64,000 nucleotides of DNA from JACDHG01 sp963815295 (lineage in GTDB: Bacteria > Actinomycetota > Actinomycetes > Propionibacteriales > Nocardioidaceae): contig CAWFFZ010000006.1 of NCBI GenBank assembly GCA_963815295.1, positions 1 through 64,000 on the forward strand, read 5' to 3'. The translations under genes and the position numbers were made by a program. The notes beneath the pieces were generated by a model that did not search any database, was not told where the DNA came from, and saw only the letters and a program-made list of their open reading frames with translations. Of the stretch, positions 8,551 through 17,036 are shown one piece after another (within the stretch, counting starts at the first letter, position 1; every line of letters starts with the position of its first letter).

Positions 8551-9468
8551 TCAGCGGCGCTCGTACATCACGTCGACCGCGCTGGTGGTAAAGCCAAGCT
8601 TCTCGTAGACCGCCACGGCGGGCGCGTTGTCTGCTTCGACGTAGAGCACCACCGTGTCGAGGCCGCGATCACGCAGGTAGCGAAGGCCGGTCAGCGTCAG
8701 TGCCTTGCCGAGCCCGAGACCCTGCGCTTCCGGGGCGACCCCGACGACGTACACCTCACCGACGTGGGGTTCGCCGTCGTCGACTCGATGCACCTTGGTC
8801 CAGTGGAAGCCCAGGAGCTCGGCCCCGCGCTCGGCCAGGAAGAAGCCCTTGGGGTCGAACCACGGTTGCCGCATCCGGCTGGCGAGGTCGCCACGCTCGG
8901 TCCCGCCCTGCTCGGGGTGGTCGGCGAACGCGCGGGCATTGACGTCGAGCCAGGCATCCTCGTCACGACCTGTCTCGAACGTGCGGACCGTCACGTCGCG
9001 GGGATAGCGGGGCTCGTCGAGCGGGTCACTCAGCGAACGACGCATCTGCCAGAGGTCACGAACCCGAGTGAACCCGAGCCGCTCGGACAGGAATCGAGCG
9101 GCGGCCTCGTCGCCATGCGCCCACACGCGCAGACCGCGCGCGCCTGACTCGGCCGCCAGCCGCTCGATGAGGGCGGTTCCAACGCCATGCCTGCGGTGGT
9201 CCGGTGCCACCACGGCATGCGCGCTGCTAGGTCCGCCTTCGGTATGACGCACGTGCGCGTAGCCGACGAGCCTGCCGTCCTGGGCCGTGGCAAGGAAATG
9301 GCGGCCCGCCCTGCCTGGGAACTGCAGGTCGAGACGCACCTGGTCGTCGAGGGGTCCGACGCCGTCGACCTCGAGAGCCGCCGCCTCAATGGCCTGCACT
9401 GCCTGTCGGGTCGGCTTGTCGACCTCATCGACGACGGTGATCGAGATGGCGCCTTCTTCAGCGGTCAC
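8551..9468 (-). CDS. mshD: mycothiol synthase
   Basis: Acetyl-CoA:Cys-GlcN-Ins acetyltransferase that completes mycothiol synthesis. The 305-residue protein contains two GNAT domains (about 10-150 and 160-305), as in known MshD. Acetyl-CoA loops are visible at DHRRHGVGTALIERL in the first domain and VGVAPEAQGLGLGKALTLTG in the second, with the family segment NARAFADHPEQGG between them. The GTG start overlaps the glnR stop as GTGA, so translation is probably coupled. The glnR-mshD pairing also occurs in mycobacteria. mshA is in the same window about 21 kb away. Confidence 0.93.
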   Translation of the reverse strand: MTAEEGAISITVVDEVDKPTRQAVQAIEAAALEVDGVGPLDDQVRLDLQFPGRAGRHFLATAQDGRLVGYAHVRHTEGGPSSAHAVVAPDHRRHGVGTALIERLAAESGARGLRVWAHGDEAAARFLSERLGFTRVRDLWQMRRSLSDPLDEPRYPRDVTVRTFETGRDEDAWLDVNARAFADHPEQGGTERGDLASRMRQPWFDPKGFFLAERGAELLGFHWTKVHRVDDGEPHVGEVYVVGVAPEAQGLGLGKALTLTGLRYLRDRGLDTVVLYVEADNAPAVAVYEKLGFTTSAVDVMYERR

Positions 9469-10199
9469 GGATGCGTGGCCTGCTTGGCCTGTGCACCCTC
9501 AGGATCAGCGCCCCGCGAGCGGGTCGGCAGCACGAACCGGTAGCCGACGTTGCGCACGGTGCCGATCAGCGCCTCATGCTCAGGCCCGAGCTTTGCACGC
9601 AGCCGTCGTACATGGACGTCGACGGTGCGGGTGCCGCCGAAGTAGTCGTACCCCCACACCTCGTGCAACAGCTGCTGGCGGTTGAACACCCTGCCCGGGT
9701 GCTGTGCGAGGTGCTTGAGGAGCTCGAACTCCTTGAACGTCAGATCGAGTGGGCGACCACCGAGGTGCGCGGTGTAAGACGACTCATCGATCTCCACGTC
9801 GCCGCTCTTGATGATCGTCGGCTCGTGGTCGCCGTCGGCACCTGCCATCGCCAGTCGTCCCATGCCGAGCCGCAGCCGGGCCTCCACCTCGGCCGGCCCA
9901 GCAGTCGACAGGAGTACGTCGTCGATGCCCCAGTCGGCTGCGACGACGGCGAGGCCGCCTTCGGTCACCACCACGATCACGGGCACGGCGACACCGGTGG
10001 TGCGGACGAGCCGACACAGGCTCCGGACCGCAGCGAGGTCGTGCCGGCCATCGACCAGCACGACGTCGCAGTCAGGCGCCTCGACCAGCACCGTCGGCTC
10101 AGCCGGGAGGATGCGGACGTGGTGGGGCAGCAGCGCGAGAGCGGGGATGATCTCCGCAGATGGTTGGAGCGCGTTCGTGAGCAACAGCAACGTGCTCAT
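9465..10199 (-). CDS. glnR: GlnR-type nitrogen response regulator
   Basis: An OmpR/PhoB-family transcription factor of 244 residues controlling nitrogen assimilation. The receiver-like N domain begins STLLLLTNALQPS and includes DVVLVDGRHDL, VTEGGLAVVAADWGIDDVLL and TAGPAEVEARLRL, all close to actinobacterial GlnR. The winged-helix C domain has LTFKEFELLKHLAQHPGRV, the recognition region RTVDVHVRRLRAKL and RNVGYRF. GlnR is an atypical regulator that works as a constitutive dimer. The ATG is supported by GGAGGTGG upstream. The next gene on the strand is mshD. MtrA or PhoP is less likely given the N-terminal sequence. Confidence 0.9.
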   Translation of the reverse strand: MSTLLLLTNALQPSAEIIPALALLPHHVRILPAEPTVLVEAPDCDVVLVDGRHDLAAVRSLCRLVRTTGVAVPVIVVVTEGGLAVVAADWGIDDVLLSTAGPAEVEARLRLGMGRLAMAGADGDHEPTIIKSGDVEIDESSYTAHLGGRPLDLTFKEFELLKHLAQHPGRVFNRQQLLHEVWGYDYFGGTRTVDVHVRRLRAKLGPEHEALIGTVRNVGYRFVLPTRSRGADPEGAQAKQATHP

Positions 10200-10275
10200 C
10201 GGTTGCCACCTCCAAAACGTGCGAGGCCCACGGCCGGTTCGCCGGGGCCCCATCGCGGTTGCGACAATACCGGAC

Positions 10276-10581
10276 ATGACGAGTGCACCGACCCCAGCGA
10301 CGAGCGCTGAGACCATCGCGGGGGCCGCGGTGACTGTTCGCTACTGGGCGGCCGCACGCGCAGCGGCTGGCGTCTCGGAGGAGATCCTGTGTGGCTCGAC
10401 GGTCGCCGACGTACTTGCGGCTGCGCGTGAGCGGCACGCGGATGAGCCGCGTTTCGCGGCGGTGCTCAGCGTCTGCTCGCTCCTGCTCGGCGACCGTCCG
10501 CTGGGTTCGTCGCTGCTCTCGGAGGTCGCGGTAGCCCACGGCGACACCCTGGAGGTGCTGCCACCGTTCGCCGGTGGCTGA
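10276..10581 (+). CDS. MoaD/ThiS-like sulfur carrier protein
   Basis: A 101-residue beta-grasp protein ending in the diagnostic FAGG tail, the diglycine that is adenylated and thiocarboxylated. The core VTVRYWAAARAAAGVSEE, a middle GSTVADVLAAA and HGDTLEVLPPFAGG fit the MoaD family, which feeds sulfur into molybdopterin synthase. About 15 residues precede the beta-grasp core. Only 76 bases separate it from the divergent glnR; the upstream GACAAT could be a -10 for a nearly leaderless mRNA. No MoaE is nearby, but two molybdopterin enzymes lie elsewhere in the window. Confidence 0.85.
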   Translation: MTSAPTPATSAETIAGAAVTVRYWAAARAAAGVSEEILCGSTVADVLAAARERHADEPRFAAVLSVCSLLLGDRPLGSSLLSEVAVAHGDTLEVLPPFAGG

Positions 10582-10599
10582 TCCGCCTGAAGTCTCAGC

Positions 10600-10986
10600 T
10601 CAGTCGTCGCCGCTGCCGTAGGGGCGCGTGATGATCTCGAGGAAGTGCCCGTTGGGGTCCTCCCAATAGACACCGCGTCCTCCGTCGTTGGTGTTGAATT
10701 CGCCCGGCCGTTTCCGGGAAGGGTCGGCCCAGAACGGCAGCTGACGCTCCTTGATCCTGCCGAAGATGGCGTCGAACTCGTCTTCGCCGACGAGGAATGC
10801 GTAGTGCTGAGGCGTGAACGGTTCGGAATCGTCCATGAAGTCGAGTGAGACCTCGTTGCTCAGGTCGACGACGAGGAAAGGCCCGTATGGCGTCGGGGCC
10901 TCGACCCCGAGGATCTCGGACAAGAACTGCGCAGACTCCTGCTTGTCGTGGACGTGGATGATGTGGTGGTTGAGCTGGATGGTCAT
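10600..10986 (-). CDS. VOC (glyoxalase/bleomycin-resistance) family protein
   Basis: A single-gene VOC-fold protein of 128 residues. The first beta-alpha-beta unit has NHHIIHVHDKQESAQFLSE, with a metal-ligand-type His; the second ends GRGVYWEDPNGHFLEIITRP, with the usual His and Glu of the metal site. Members include glyoxalases, extradiol dioxygenases and antibiotic-binding proteins; nothing here indicates which. AAAGGAGCG precedes the ATG, and TATTCT on the minus strand at 11024-11019 is a fair -10. It is convergent with the MoaD-like gene. Confidence 0.85.
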   Translation of the reverse strand: MTIQLNHHIIHVHDKQESAQFLSEILGVEAPTPYGPFLVVDLSNEVSLDFMDDSEPFTPQHYAFLVGEDEFDAIFGRIKERQLPFWADPSRKRPGEFNTNDGGRGVYWEDPNGHFLEIITRPYGSGDD

Positions 10987-11126
10987 GCCGCGCTCCTTTG
11001 GGCGAGAGAGTTGTACGGAGAATAGTTTGAGACGCCAGATCCCGCCGATCCGGCGGCTCGTTCCCGCGCTGAGACGGCCATCTCAGCATCTGGCCAATCC
11101 CGAAGGAGCCGCCCCCGCGAGGCGCG

Positions 11127-11132
11127 TAGCCT
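11127..11132 (+). promoter_or_regulatory. -10 box of the leaderless cysteine leader peptide
   Basis: TAGCCT lies exactly 12 to 7 bases before the A of the leader ATG, placing the transcript start at or next to the start codon. No clear -35 is visible. Confidence 0.55.
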
Positions 11133-11138
11133 GGCTGC

Positions 11139-11216
11139 ATGCAGTCGACGTACCTGACGAAGCGTCGCGCGGTTGACCATTGCCGCTGCGCTGCGGCGCT
11201 GTGTCGAATGCCCTGA
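11139..11216 (+). CDS. cysteine-containing leader peptide upstream of cysA
   Basis: A 25-codon reading frame, too short for usual gene calling, starting MQSTYLTKRRAVD and containing CRCAAALC, so three Cys in six to eight codons near the end. Actinobacteria have Cys-rich, often leaderless, short ORFs before sulfur genes, including the cysA-sseC operon, where slow translation of Cys codons attenuates or relieves expression according to cysteine supply. Here the ORF ends 88 bases before cysA. CTCCG at 11232-11236 is complementary to the CGGAG of the cysA ribosome-binding site at 11292-11296, which offers a possible switch. The peptide itself need not have a function. Confidence 0.7.
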   Translation: MQSTYLTKRRAVDHCRCAAALCRMP

Positions 11217-11231
11217 CCGGGCACCCCTCGA

Positions 11232-11297
11232 CTCCGCTTGAAAACCGTCCATCGCTTCTTCCCGGCCGCATCCGCGGCAGGGCCACGACCACGGAGG
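11232..11297 (+). promoter_or_regulatory. possible attenuator between leader peptide and cysA
   Basis: CTCCG (11232-11236) can pair with CGGAG (11292-11296), the cysA Shine-Dalgarno. A GCCGC-atcc-GCGGC hairpin lies between them. Regulation is inferred from the context of the leader peptide; no folding calculation was done. Confidence 0.35.
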
Positions 11298-11304
11298 TAG
11301 CTGC

Positions 11305-12156
<852 letters not shown>

Positions 12157-12453
12157 GTGTGCGGAGCCAAGGCGGGTGGTCCTAGCCTCGACGGCGTTGA
12201 CGTTGCTACGGAGTCGATCATCCAGGGCATCGTCGTGCGTGGTAAAGAGCCGGTCGGCAACGCCTACGTACGTTTGCTCGACCGCACGGGTGAGTTCGCA
12301 GCGGAGGTCCCGACGAGTGCCACCGGTCAGTTCCGCTTCTTCGCCGCCCCTGGCGACTGGACCCTGCGGACTCTTGCCCCCGGGGTGGCGTCCCGGGACC
12401 AGCAGGTGACCGCGTCCCGCGGCGATGTGGCGGAGGTGCGGATCACCGTCTGA
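12157..12453 (+). CDS. sseC: SseC-like DUF1416 protein
   Basis: A 98-residue beta-sandwich-like protein of the DUF1416 family, conserved immediately downstream of cysA in actinobacteria. It begins MCGAKAGGPSL with an early Cys, then IIQGIVVRGKEPVGNAYVRL and GQFRFFAAPGDWTLRTLAPG, resembling a carboxypeptidase-regulatory-like (transthyretin-type) domain. Its exact role in sulfur metabolism is unknown. The GTG start abuts the cysA TGA, so translation is probably coupled. Confidence 0.88.
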   Translation: MCGAKAGGPSLDGVDVATESIIQGIVVRGKEPVGNAYVRLLDRTGEFAAEVPTSATGQFRFFAAPGDWTLRTLAPGVASRDQQVTASRGDVAEVRITV

Positions 12454-12487
12454 ATCGTCGCTGGCTTCGCTGCTGCCGTCGGTAGCG

Positions 12488-12512
12488 TGCCGCTCGATCC
12501 GACCGAGCGGCA
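12488..12512. terminator. hairpin between sseC and the cupin gene
   Basis: TGCCGCTCG (12488-12496) and CGAGCGGCA (12504-12512) form a 9-bp stem with a 7-base loop. No U run follows; TACACT at 12515-12520 could instead be the -10 of the cupin gene, making the palindrome a possible operator. Confidence 0.45.
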
Positions 12513-12578
12513 TCTACACTGCTCTGGACCTGCCACGGGCTGACGCCGTCGTGGCCAACCAGACGAGCGAGGACGACG

Positions 12579-12959
12579 GTGGCGGTTGAACGCGACGAGC
12601 GCCCGTGGGGGTTCTACGAGGTCGTCGACAGCGGGGCCGGGTTCCGAGTGAAGCGGATCTGCGTGAAGCCTGGGCAACGGCTGAGCTACCAGCGACACCG
12701 CAAGCGCAGCGAGAACTGGTTCTTCGTCGGCGGCTCGGGGACGGTGACGCTCAATGGTGCGGTGACGCCCGTGTCCGTAGGAACGACGTTCGAGGTCCCC
12801 GTCGGGGCTGCGCACCGGGTGCAGAACACCGGCCTCGACGATCTGGTGTTCATCGAGGTCCAGACCGGGAATTACTTCGGGGAGGACGACATCGAGCGGA
12901 TCGAGGACGACTACGGCCGCCATGGCGAAGTCGAGACTCGCGCACGGCTCGAAACCTGA
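12579..12959 (+). CDS. cupin, mannose-6-phosphate isomerase type II-like domain
   Basis: A stand-alone cupin of 126 residues. It matches the C-terminal isomerase domain of bifunctional mannose-1-P guanylyltransferase/mannose-6-P isomerases: RPWGFYEVVD, VKPGQRLSYQRHRKRSENWF with the metal-binding QxHxxR-x-E set, VPVGAAHRVQNTG and the tail FGEDDIERIEDDYGR. It could isomerise mannose-6-P and fructose-6-P, but the nucleotidyltransferase half is absent. The start is a GTG. It is followed closely by the convergent LCP gene. Confidence 0.82.
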   Translation: MAVERDERPWGFYEVVDSGAGFRVKRICVKPGQRLSYQRHRKRSENWFFVGGSGTVTLNGAVTPVSVGTTFEVPVGAAHRVQNTGLDDLVFIEVQTGNYFGEDDIERIEDDYGRHGEVETRARLET

Positions 12960-12975
12960 CCCGGCGCCGGGCTGC

Positions 12976-14121
12976 TCAGTTGACCTGCGTGTCGTCGGCC
13001 AAGCCCTCGTCGGGATGGCGCTCGAGGTAGCCGGCGATCTTGCCGCGCTCGATCGACCTGAACAAGGAGCGGGTCTGTACGGGGTCGAGGCGGACGATGC
13101 TCTGCCCGCTGACTTCGTCAAAGGACCCGAAAGGTGCCGTGACGAACTGGACGTGCTCCGCCTCCAGGTCACGCATGGCCAATGCCAGGCCACGGATTTC
13201 GTCGTTGTCCCACGTCTCGTCGACGGTGAGGTATCGCGTCAACGTGGTCAGCACTTTTCCGAAGCGGATCGGGTTGCGGGTGGTCGAGGTCGACAACAGC
13301 TTGCCCATGAGCGCGCGTAGGAAGTTCTGCTGCCGCGCCATCCGGCCGAAGTCGCTCTCCTTGTCCCCCGGTATGTCGTAGCGGGTCCGGACGTATTGCA
13401 ACGCCCGCTCGCCCTCGATGGTCTCCCACCCCTTCGTCCAGGTGACGTTCTGACTCGTGTCGGTGAAGGTCTCAGGGATGTAGACGGCGACACCTCCGAC
13501 GGCGGAAGTGAGGTCGCGGAACCCAGCCCAGTCGATGATCGCGACATGGTCGATGGTGAGGCCGGTCAGGTTCTCCACAGTCTTGACCGCCAGCGCTGGC
13601 CCGCCGTACGAGAAGGCGGCGTTGATCTTGCCGTGCCCGTTGTCGTAGGGGTAGTCCTCGATCTCGACCCAGCTGTCGCGGGGGATCGACACGAGCTGGG
13701 CAGACTCTCGGCCAGCGGGAATATGGACCACCATGATGGTGTCGCTGAGGTGTTCCCAGGGGGTCCACTTGCCATCGGCCATGTCCTCGGCGACGGACAG
13801 CCCGACGTTGCCGTGGTCGGCGCCAAGAAGCAAGATGTTCAAGGCGTATTCCGACTCGTTGTGATCCTTCTCCGGGTGCGGCGTGATGCCAGCGTCGATC
13901 CGTGGGATCTTGCCGATCTGGTCGTTAGCCCACCACAGATAGCCGCCAGCAGTTGTGGCGAGGAGCACCAGGACCAACGCCACGGCAGTCAGCGCTTTGT
14001 GGCGCGTGAAGATGGACCACCAGCGGCGGTTCACCGGCTTGGGCGCGGGCGCAGTCGCGGCGGCAGGCCCGGCGGATGCGGCATCGGGCTCAGCCGGAGT
14101 GTCGTGTGGTTCGTCCCCCAC
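12976..14121 (-). CDS. LytR-CpsA-Psr family cell-wall ligase, copy A
   Basis: A membrane-anchored LCP phosphotransferase of 381 residues, likely attaching arabinogalactan, teichoic acid or other glycopolymers to peptidoglycan. A cytoplasmic tail rich in Pro and Ala precedes a single membrane helix (about residues 40-67, TAVALVLVLLATTAGGYLWW). The extracellular LCP domain keeps LLLGADHGN, SDTIMVVHIP, VSIPRDSWV, KINAAFSYGG and RALQYVRTRYDIPG, including the Arg and Asp residues that bind pyrophosphate and metal. A near neighbour of the same family lies 75 bases upstream. Confidence 0.92.
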   Translation of the reverse strand: MGDEPHDTPAEPDAASAGPAAATAPAPKPVNRRWWSIFTRHKALTAVALVLVLLATTAGGYLWWANDQIGKIPRIDAGITPHPEKDHNESEYALNILLLGADHGNVGLSVAEDMADGKWTPWEHLSDTIMVVHIPAGRESAQLVSIPRDSWVEIEDYPYDNGHGKINAAFSYGGPALAVKTVENLTGLTIDHVAIIDWAGFRDLTSAVGGVAVYIPETFTDTSQNVTWTKGWETIEGERALQYVRTRYDIPGDKESDFGRMARQQNFLRALMGKLLSTSTTRNPIRFGKVLTTLTRYLTVDETWDNDEIRGLALAMRDLEAEHVQFVTAPFGSFDEVSGQSIVRLDPVQTRSLFRSIERGKIAGYLERHPDEGLADDTQVN

Positions 14122-14196
14122 GAGTTCCCCTCCCGGCCAGGCGGTGATGACGACGCGAGCGTACCCGACGAAATCGGCGTTGCAGGTCGGGTTCGG

Positions 14197-15357
14197 CTAG
14201 TCGACGCTGGTCGGGCTCCCCAAGCCCTGATCGGGATACTGCTTGAGATATCCGTCGATATCGTCGTCCTTCATGGCCGTCCACAAGTCGAGGGACTGCT
14301 TCGGCTCGAGCCGGACGATGCTCTGCCCGTCAGCGGTTGTGTCATAGCTCCCGAACGGCGCTGTCAAGAAGTCAACATCCTCAGTCTTGATGTCGCGCAT
14401 TGACAACGCCAACGAGCGGATCTCGTCGTTGTCCCACGTCTCGTCGACCGTGAGATAGTCGGTGACGGTGCCGACAACCTTCGTCAACCGGATCGGGTTC
14501 TTGGTCGTCGACCCCGACAGCAGCTTGCCCATGGTGGATCGAAGGAAGTTCTGCTGCCGCTTGATGCGGTCGAAGTCGCCGTTGGCGAGGCCGTGGCGAG
14601 TACGCACGTACTGAAGAGCCTGCTCACCCTCGAACGTATGCCAGCCCTTCTGCCAGGTGATCCGCTGCGAGTCGTCGTAGAACGTCTCCGGGATGTAGAC
14701 CTTGATGCCACCGAGCGCACTGGTCAAGTCGCGGAAGCCGACCCAGTCGATGATCGCGACATGGTCGATCTGTATGTCAGTCAGCTGTTCGACAGTCCTG
14801 AGCGACAGCTCAGGTCCCCCGTACGAGAAGGCGGCGTTGATCTTCGCGTGCTCGTTGCCTGCTGGGTAGCCGTCGATCTTCACATAGGCATCTCGGGGGA
14901 TCGAGACCAGTTGCACGGACTCACGGTCGGGCGGGATGTGGGCGATGATGATCGTGTCGCTGAGGTGCTGGTACGGCGTCCACTTGCCGTCCTCGAGGTC
15001 TTCGGCGACGGACTGCCCGATGTTGCCGTGGTCGGCACCGATCAGCAAGATGTTGAGTGGCTGGTTGTCCTCGTTGTGGTTCTTCTCGGGGTTATCCGTC
15101 ACACCCATGTCGGCACGCTGGATGTTGCCGAGTTGGTGGTTGAGCCACCACATGTAGCCGCCCGCCGTACCGCCGAGCACGGCCAGCACCACCGCGATCG
15201 AGACGATGACGACGTGGCGCCGCATGAAGCCTCGAGGCTTGACCGCCTTGCGCTGGCCGCCGGCCGCAGAGGTTTCGCCGCTAGTCCCGCCAGCACCGGT
15301 TTCGACGGCCGGATCGGTCGTCGATCCCTCATCGGACGGTGGGCGTGGTTCGCTCAT
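14197..15357 (-). CDS. LytR-CpsA-Psr family cell-wall ligase, copy B
   Basis: A second LCP protein of 386 residues, strongly similar over its whole length to the downstream copy: the same order of tail, membrane helix (about 65-90), LLIGADHGN, SDTIIIAHIP, VSIPRDAYV, KINAAFSYGG, YVRTRHGLANG and a shared C-terminal signature (TAPFGSYD, QSIVRLEP). The two probably arose by tandem duplication. The ATG at MSEPRPPSDEG is preferred over far-upstream starts. It is divergent from the BKACE gene across a 182-base gap. Confidence 0.9.
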   Translation of the reverse strand: MSEPRPPSDEGSTTDPAVETGAGGTSGETSAAGGQRKAVKPRGFMRRHVVIVSIAVVLAVLGGTAGGYMWWLNHQLGNIQRADMGVTDNPEKNHNEDNQPLNILLIGADHGNIGQSVAEDLEDGKWTPYQHLSDTIIIAHIPPDRESVQLVSIPRDAYVKIDGYPAGNEHAKINAAFSYGGPELSLRTVEQLTDIQIDHVAIIDWVGFRDLTSALGGIKVYIPETFYDDSQRITWQKGWHTFEGEQALQYVRTRHGLANGDFDRIKRQQNFLRSTMGKLLSGSTTKNPIRLTKVVGTVTDYLTVDETWDNDEIRSLALSMRDIKTEDVDFLTAPFGSYDTTADGQSIVRLEPKQSLDLWTAMKDDDIDGYLKQYPDQGLGSPTSVD

Positions 15358-15539
15358 AACTCTCTCTGTCTTCGGGGCGCACTCCCGCGGCAGGCGGGGC
15401 GCTGGCTCGCGGGGCTCGCGGCAGACTTTCCGGTCCAGTTTGCCAAGGATGGGCAGAACCGGGAAATCGAGCCAGAGACTCCTGAGGATGTTCAGGACAT
15501 ATTCAGGTTCGATGAGGTGGGTCTGGCACGATGTGCCGT

Positions 15540-16382
15540 ATGACGGCCGCGCCACACCCCACGACCCTGATCACGGTCGCCCCGACCGGCGCAGAAACGG
15601 CCAAAGCAGACGTACCGGCCCTGCCCACCACGCTCGACGAACTCCTCGAGACCGCCTCAGCATGCGAGGCTGCGGGCGCCGCGATGATCCACCTCCACAT
15701 CCGTGACGCCGATCACCGCCCCACGCTCGACCTCGGCCTCCTGGGCGCGGCGGTCGCGGGCATCCGCGAGACAACCGACCTCATCGTCCAGCTGTCGACC
15801 GGAGGATCGGTGCACGACCCTCTCGCCCAGCGACTGAAGGTGCTCGACGCCGACCCCGACTCCTGCTCCCTGACCATGGGCACGACCAACTTCGGCGATG
15901 ACGTGTTCATGAACCCCTACCCGTTCGTGCAGGAGCTCTACGCGCTGTCGCAGGAGCGCGAGGTGGTGCCTGAGTTCGAGCTGTTCGACCTTGGCCACGT
16001 GGCCGCGCTGCACCGGCTGCTTGCCACCCACGGGCTCCCGTTCGGGGGACGGGTGCACTGCGATCTGGTGATGGGCGTGCCTGGCGGCATGCCTGGCACC
16101 GCAGACGCACTGGTGTCGGCAGTGCAGGCGCTGCCCGCCGAGACGACCTCCTGGTCGGCGACCGGGATCGGCCGGACAACCCTGGCCGTGGCGTTGGCAT
16201 CCCTTAGCAAAGGTGGCCACCTGCGGGTCGGGATGGAAGACACCCTGACACTTGCGCGCGGAGTTCCGGTGACACACAACCGCGAGCTCGTGGAGCGGGC
16301 GGCAGCGTTGTGCGAGCTGGTGCAACGCCCAGCGATGACGACGAAGGAAGCCCGCGAGTTCCTCCAGGTCAAGCCCCGCTGA
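15540..16382 (+). CDS. BKACE-type beta-keto acid cleavage enzyme (DUF849)
   Basis: A TIM-barrel Zn enzyme of 280 residues of the 3-keto-5-aminohexanoate cleavage family, which condenses a beta-keto acid with acetyl-CoA to give an acetoacetate and a new CoA ester. Visible features: ITVAPTGAETAKAD, AGAAMIHLHIRDAD with the HxH metal ligands, LSTGGSVHD, the GVPGGMPGTAD loop, and GGHLRVGMEDT with the catalytic-site Glu. The family's substrates vary widely and cannot be read from the sequence. An ATG three codons earlier is an alternative start. Confidence 0.88.
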   Translation: MTAAPHPTTLITVAPTGAETAKADVPALPTTLDELLETASACEAAGAAMIHLHIRDADHRPTLDLGLLGAAVAGIRETTDLIVQLSTGGSVHDPLAQRLKVLDADPDSCSLTMGTTNFGDDVFMNPYPFVQELYALSQEREVVPEFELFDLGHVAALHRLLATHGLPFGGRVHCDLVMGVPGGMPGTADALVSAVQALPAETTSWSATGIGRTTLAVALASLSKGGHLRVGMEDTLTLARGVPVTHNRELVERAAALCELVQRPAMTTKEAREFLQVKPR

Positions 16383-16402
16383 CGTCGTTAGACTCTGCCG
16401 TC

Positions 16403-16501
16403 GTGGACGCCTTCTATGTCAGCCTGCTTGTGATCGTGGCCCTCGCCATCGCCTGGTTCGCCGGCTACGCCGTCTTCGCGCTGCTCCGCGGCGAGAGCTG
16501 A
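16403..16501 (+). CDS. putative 32-residue single-pass membrane peptide
   Basis: A short frame from GTG: VDAFYVSLLVIVALAIAWF, then GYAVFALLRGES. It is almost entirely one hydrophobic helix with a short basic or acidic cytosolic tail. TAGACT at 16389-16394 is spaced for a leaderless transcript. It lies between BKACE and the nitrobindin-like gene with no overlap. Function unknown; the promoter and composition support a real gene, but conservation could not be tested. Confidence 0.5.
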   Translation: MDAFYVSLLVIVALAIAWFAGYAVFALLRGES

Positions 16502-16512
16502 CGCAGCGACCG

Positions 16513-17010
16513 ATGCCGTTCAAGATCCCCTCTGACCTGCACCCGCAGGTGATGCCGGTCGCGTTCCTGCTAGGCCAATGGCACGGCAACGGCCGTGGCG
16601 ACTACCCGACGATCGAGGCGTTCGAGTTCGGGCAAGAACTTGCGTTCACCCATGACGGCCGGCCGTTCCTCCATTACTTCAGCCGCACCTGGCTCCTCGA
16701 CGACGAGGGCAACGAGGTGCGTCCGCTTGCCCTCGAGACCGGCTTTCTGCGGCCCCAACCCGGCGGTGAAATCGAGCTTGTCCTTGCCCATCCGACCGGT
16801 TTCGTCGAGATCTACTACGGCAACGTCGAGGGCGCAAAGCTCGAGATGGCCACCGATGCCGTCGTGCGCACCCAGACCGCCAAGGAGTACGTCGGCGGGC
16901 AGCGGCTCTACGGCCTTGTCGAAGGCGACCTGCTGTGGACGTTCGACATGGCCGCTGTCGGACAGCCGATCCAGTCGCACATCTGGGGCCGTCTCACGCG
17001 CTCGGAGTAG
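16513..17010 (+). CDS. nitrobindin-like heme-binding (FABP/DUF1794) protein
   Basis: A small beta-barrel protein of 165 residues. The family motif GxWxGxGxxxYP is present as LLGQWHGNGRGDYP, followed by FLHYFSRTWLLDDEGN, ETGFLRPQPGGEIE, HPTGFVEIYYG, and a C-terminal QPIQSHIWGRL whose His corresponds to the heme ligand region. Bacterial nitrobindins bind ferric heme and can isomerise peroxynitrite to nitrate. It sits directly upstream of a Fur-type regulator and YgfZ, which suggests an iron or heme/redox context. Confidence 0.87.
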   Translation: MPFKIPSDLHPQVMPVAFLLGQWHGNGRGDYPTIEAFEFGQELAFTHDGRPFLHYFSRTWLLDDEGNEVRPLALETGFLRPQPGGEIELVLAHPTGFVEIYYGNVEGAKLEMATDAVVRTQTAKEYVGGQRLYGLVEGDLLWTFDMAAVGQPIQSHIWGRLTRSE

Positions 17011-17024
17011 CCGCTACCGCCCCG

Positions 17025-17030
17025 TAGACT
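17025..17030 (+). promoter_or_regulatory. -10 box for leaderless fur-type gene
   Basis: TAGACT sits 12 to 7 bases before the GTG start of the Fur-family gene. Confidence 0.5.
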
Positions 17031-17036
17031 GGGCAG

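Noticed and set aside
9465..10199. MtrA or PhoP instead of GlnR.
   Set aside because: N-terminal sequence STLLLLTNALQPS and the mshD neighbour match GlnR.
12157..12453. A SAM- or other riboswitch in front of the sulfur genes.
   Set aside because: No conserved riboswitch core was recognised by eye; the leader peptide offers a simpler explanation.
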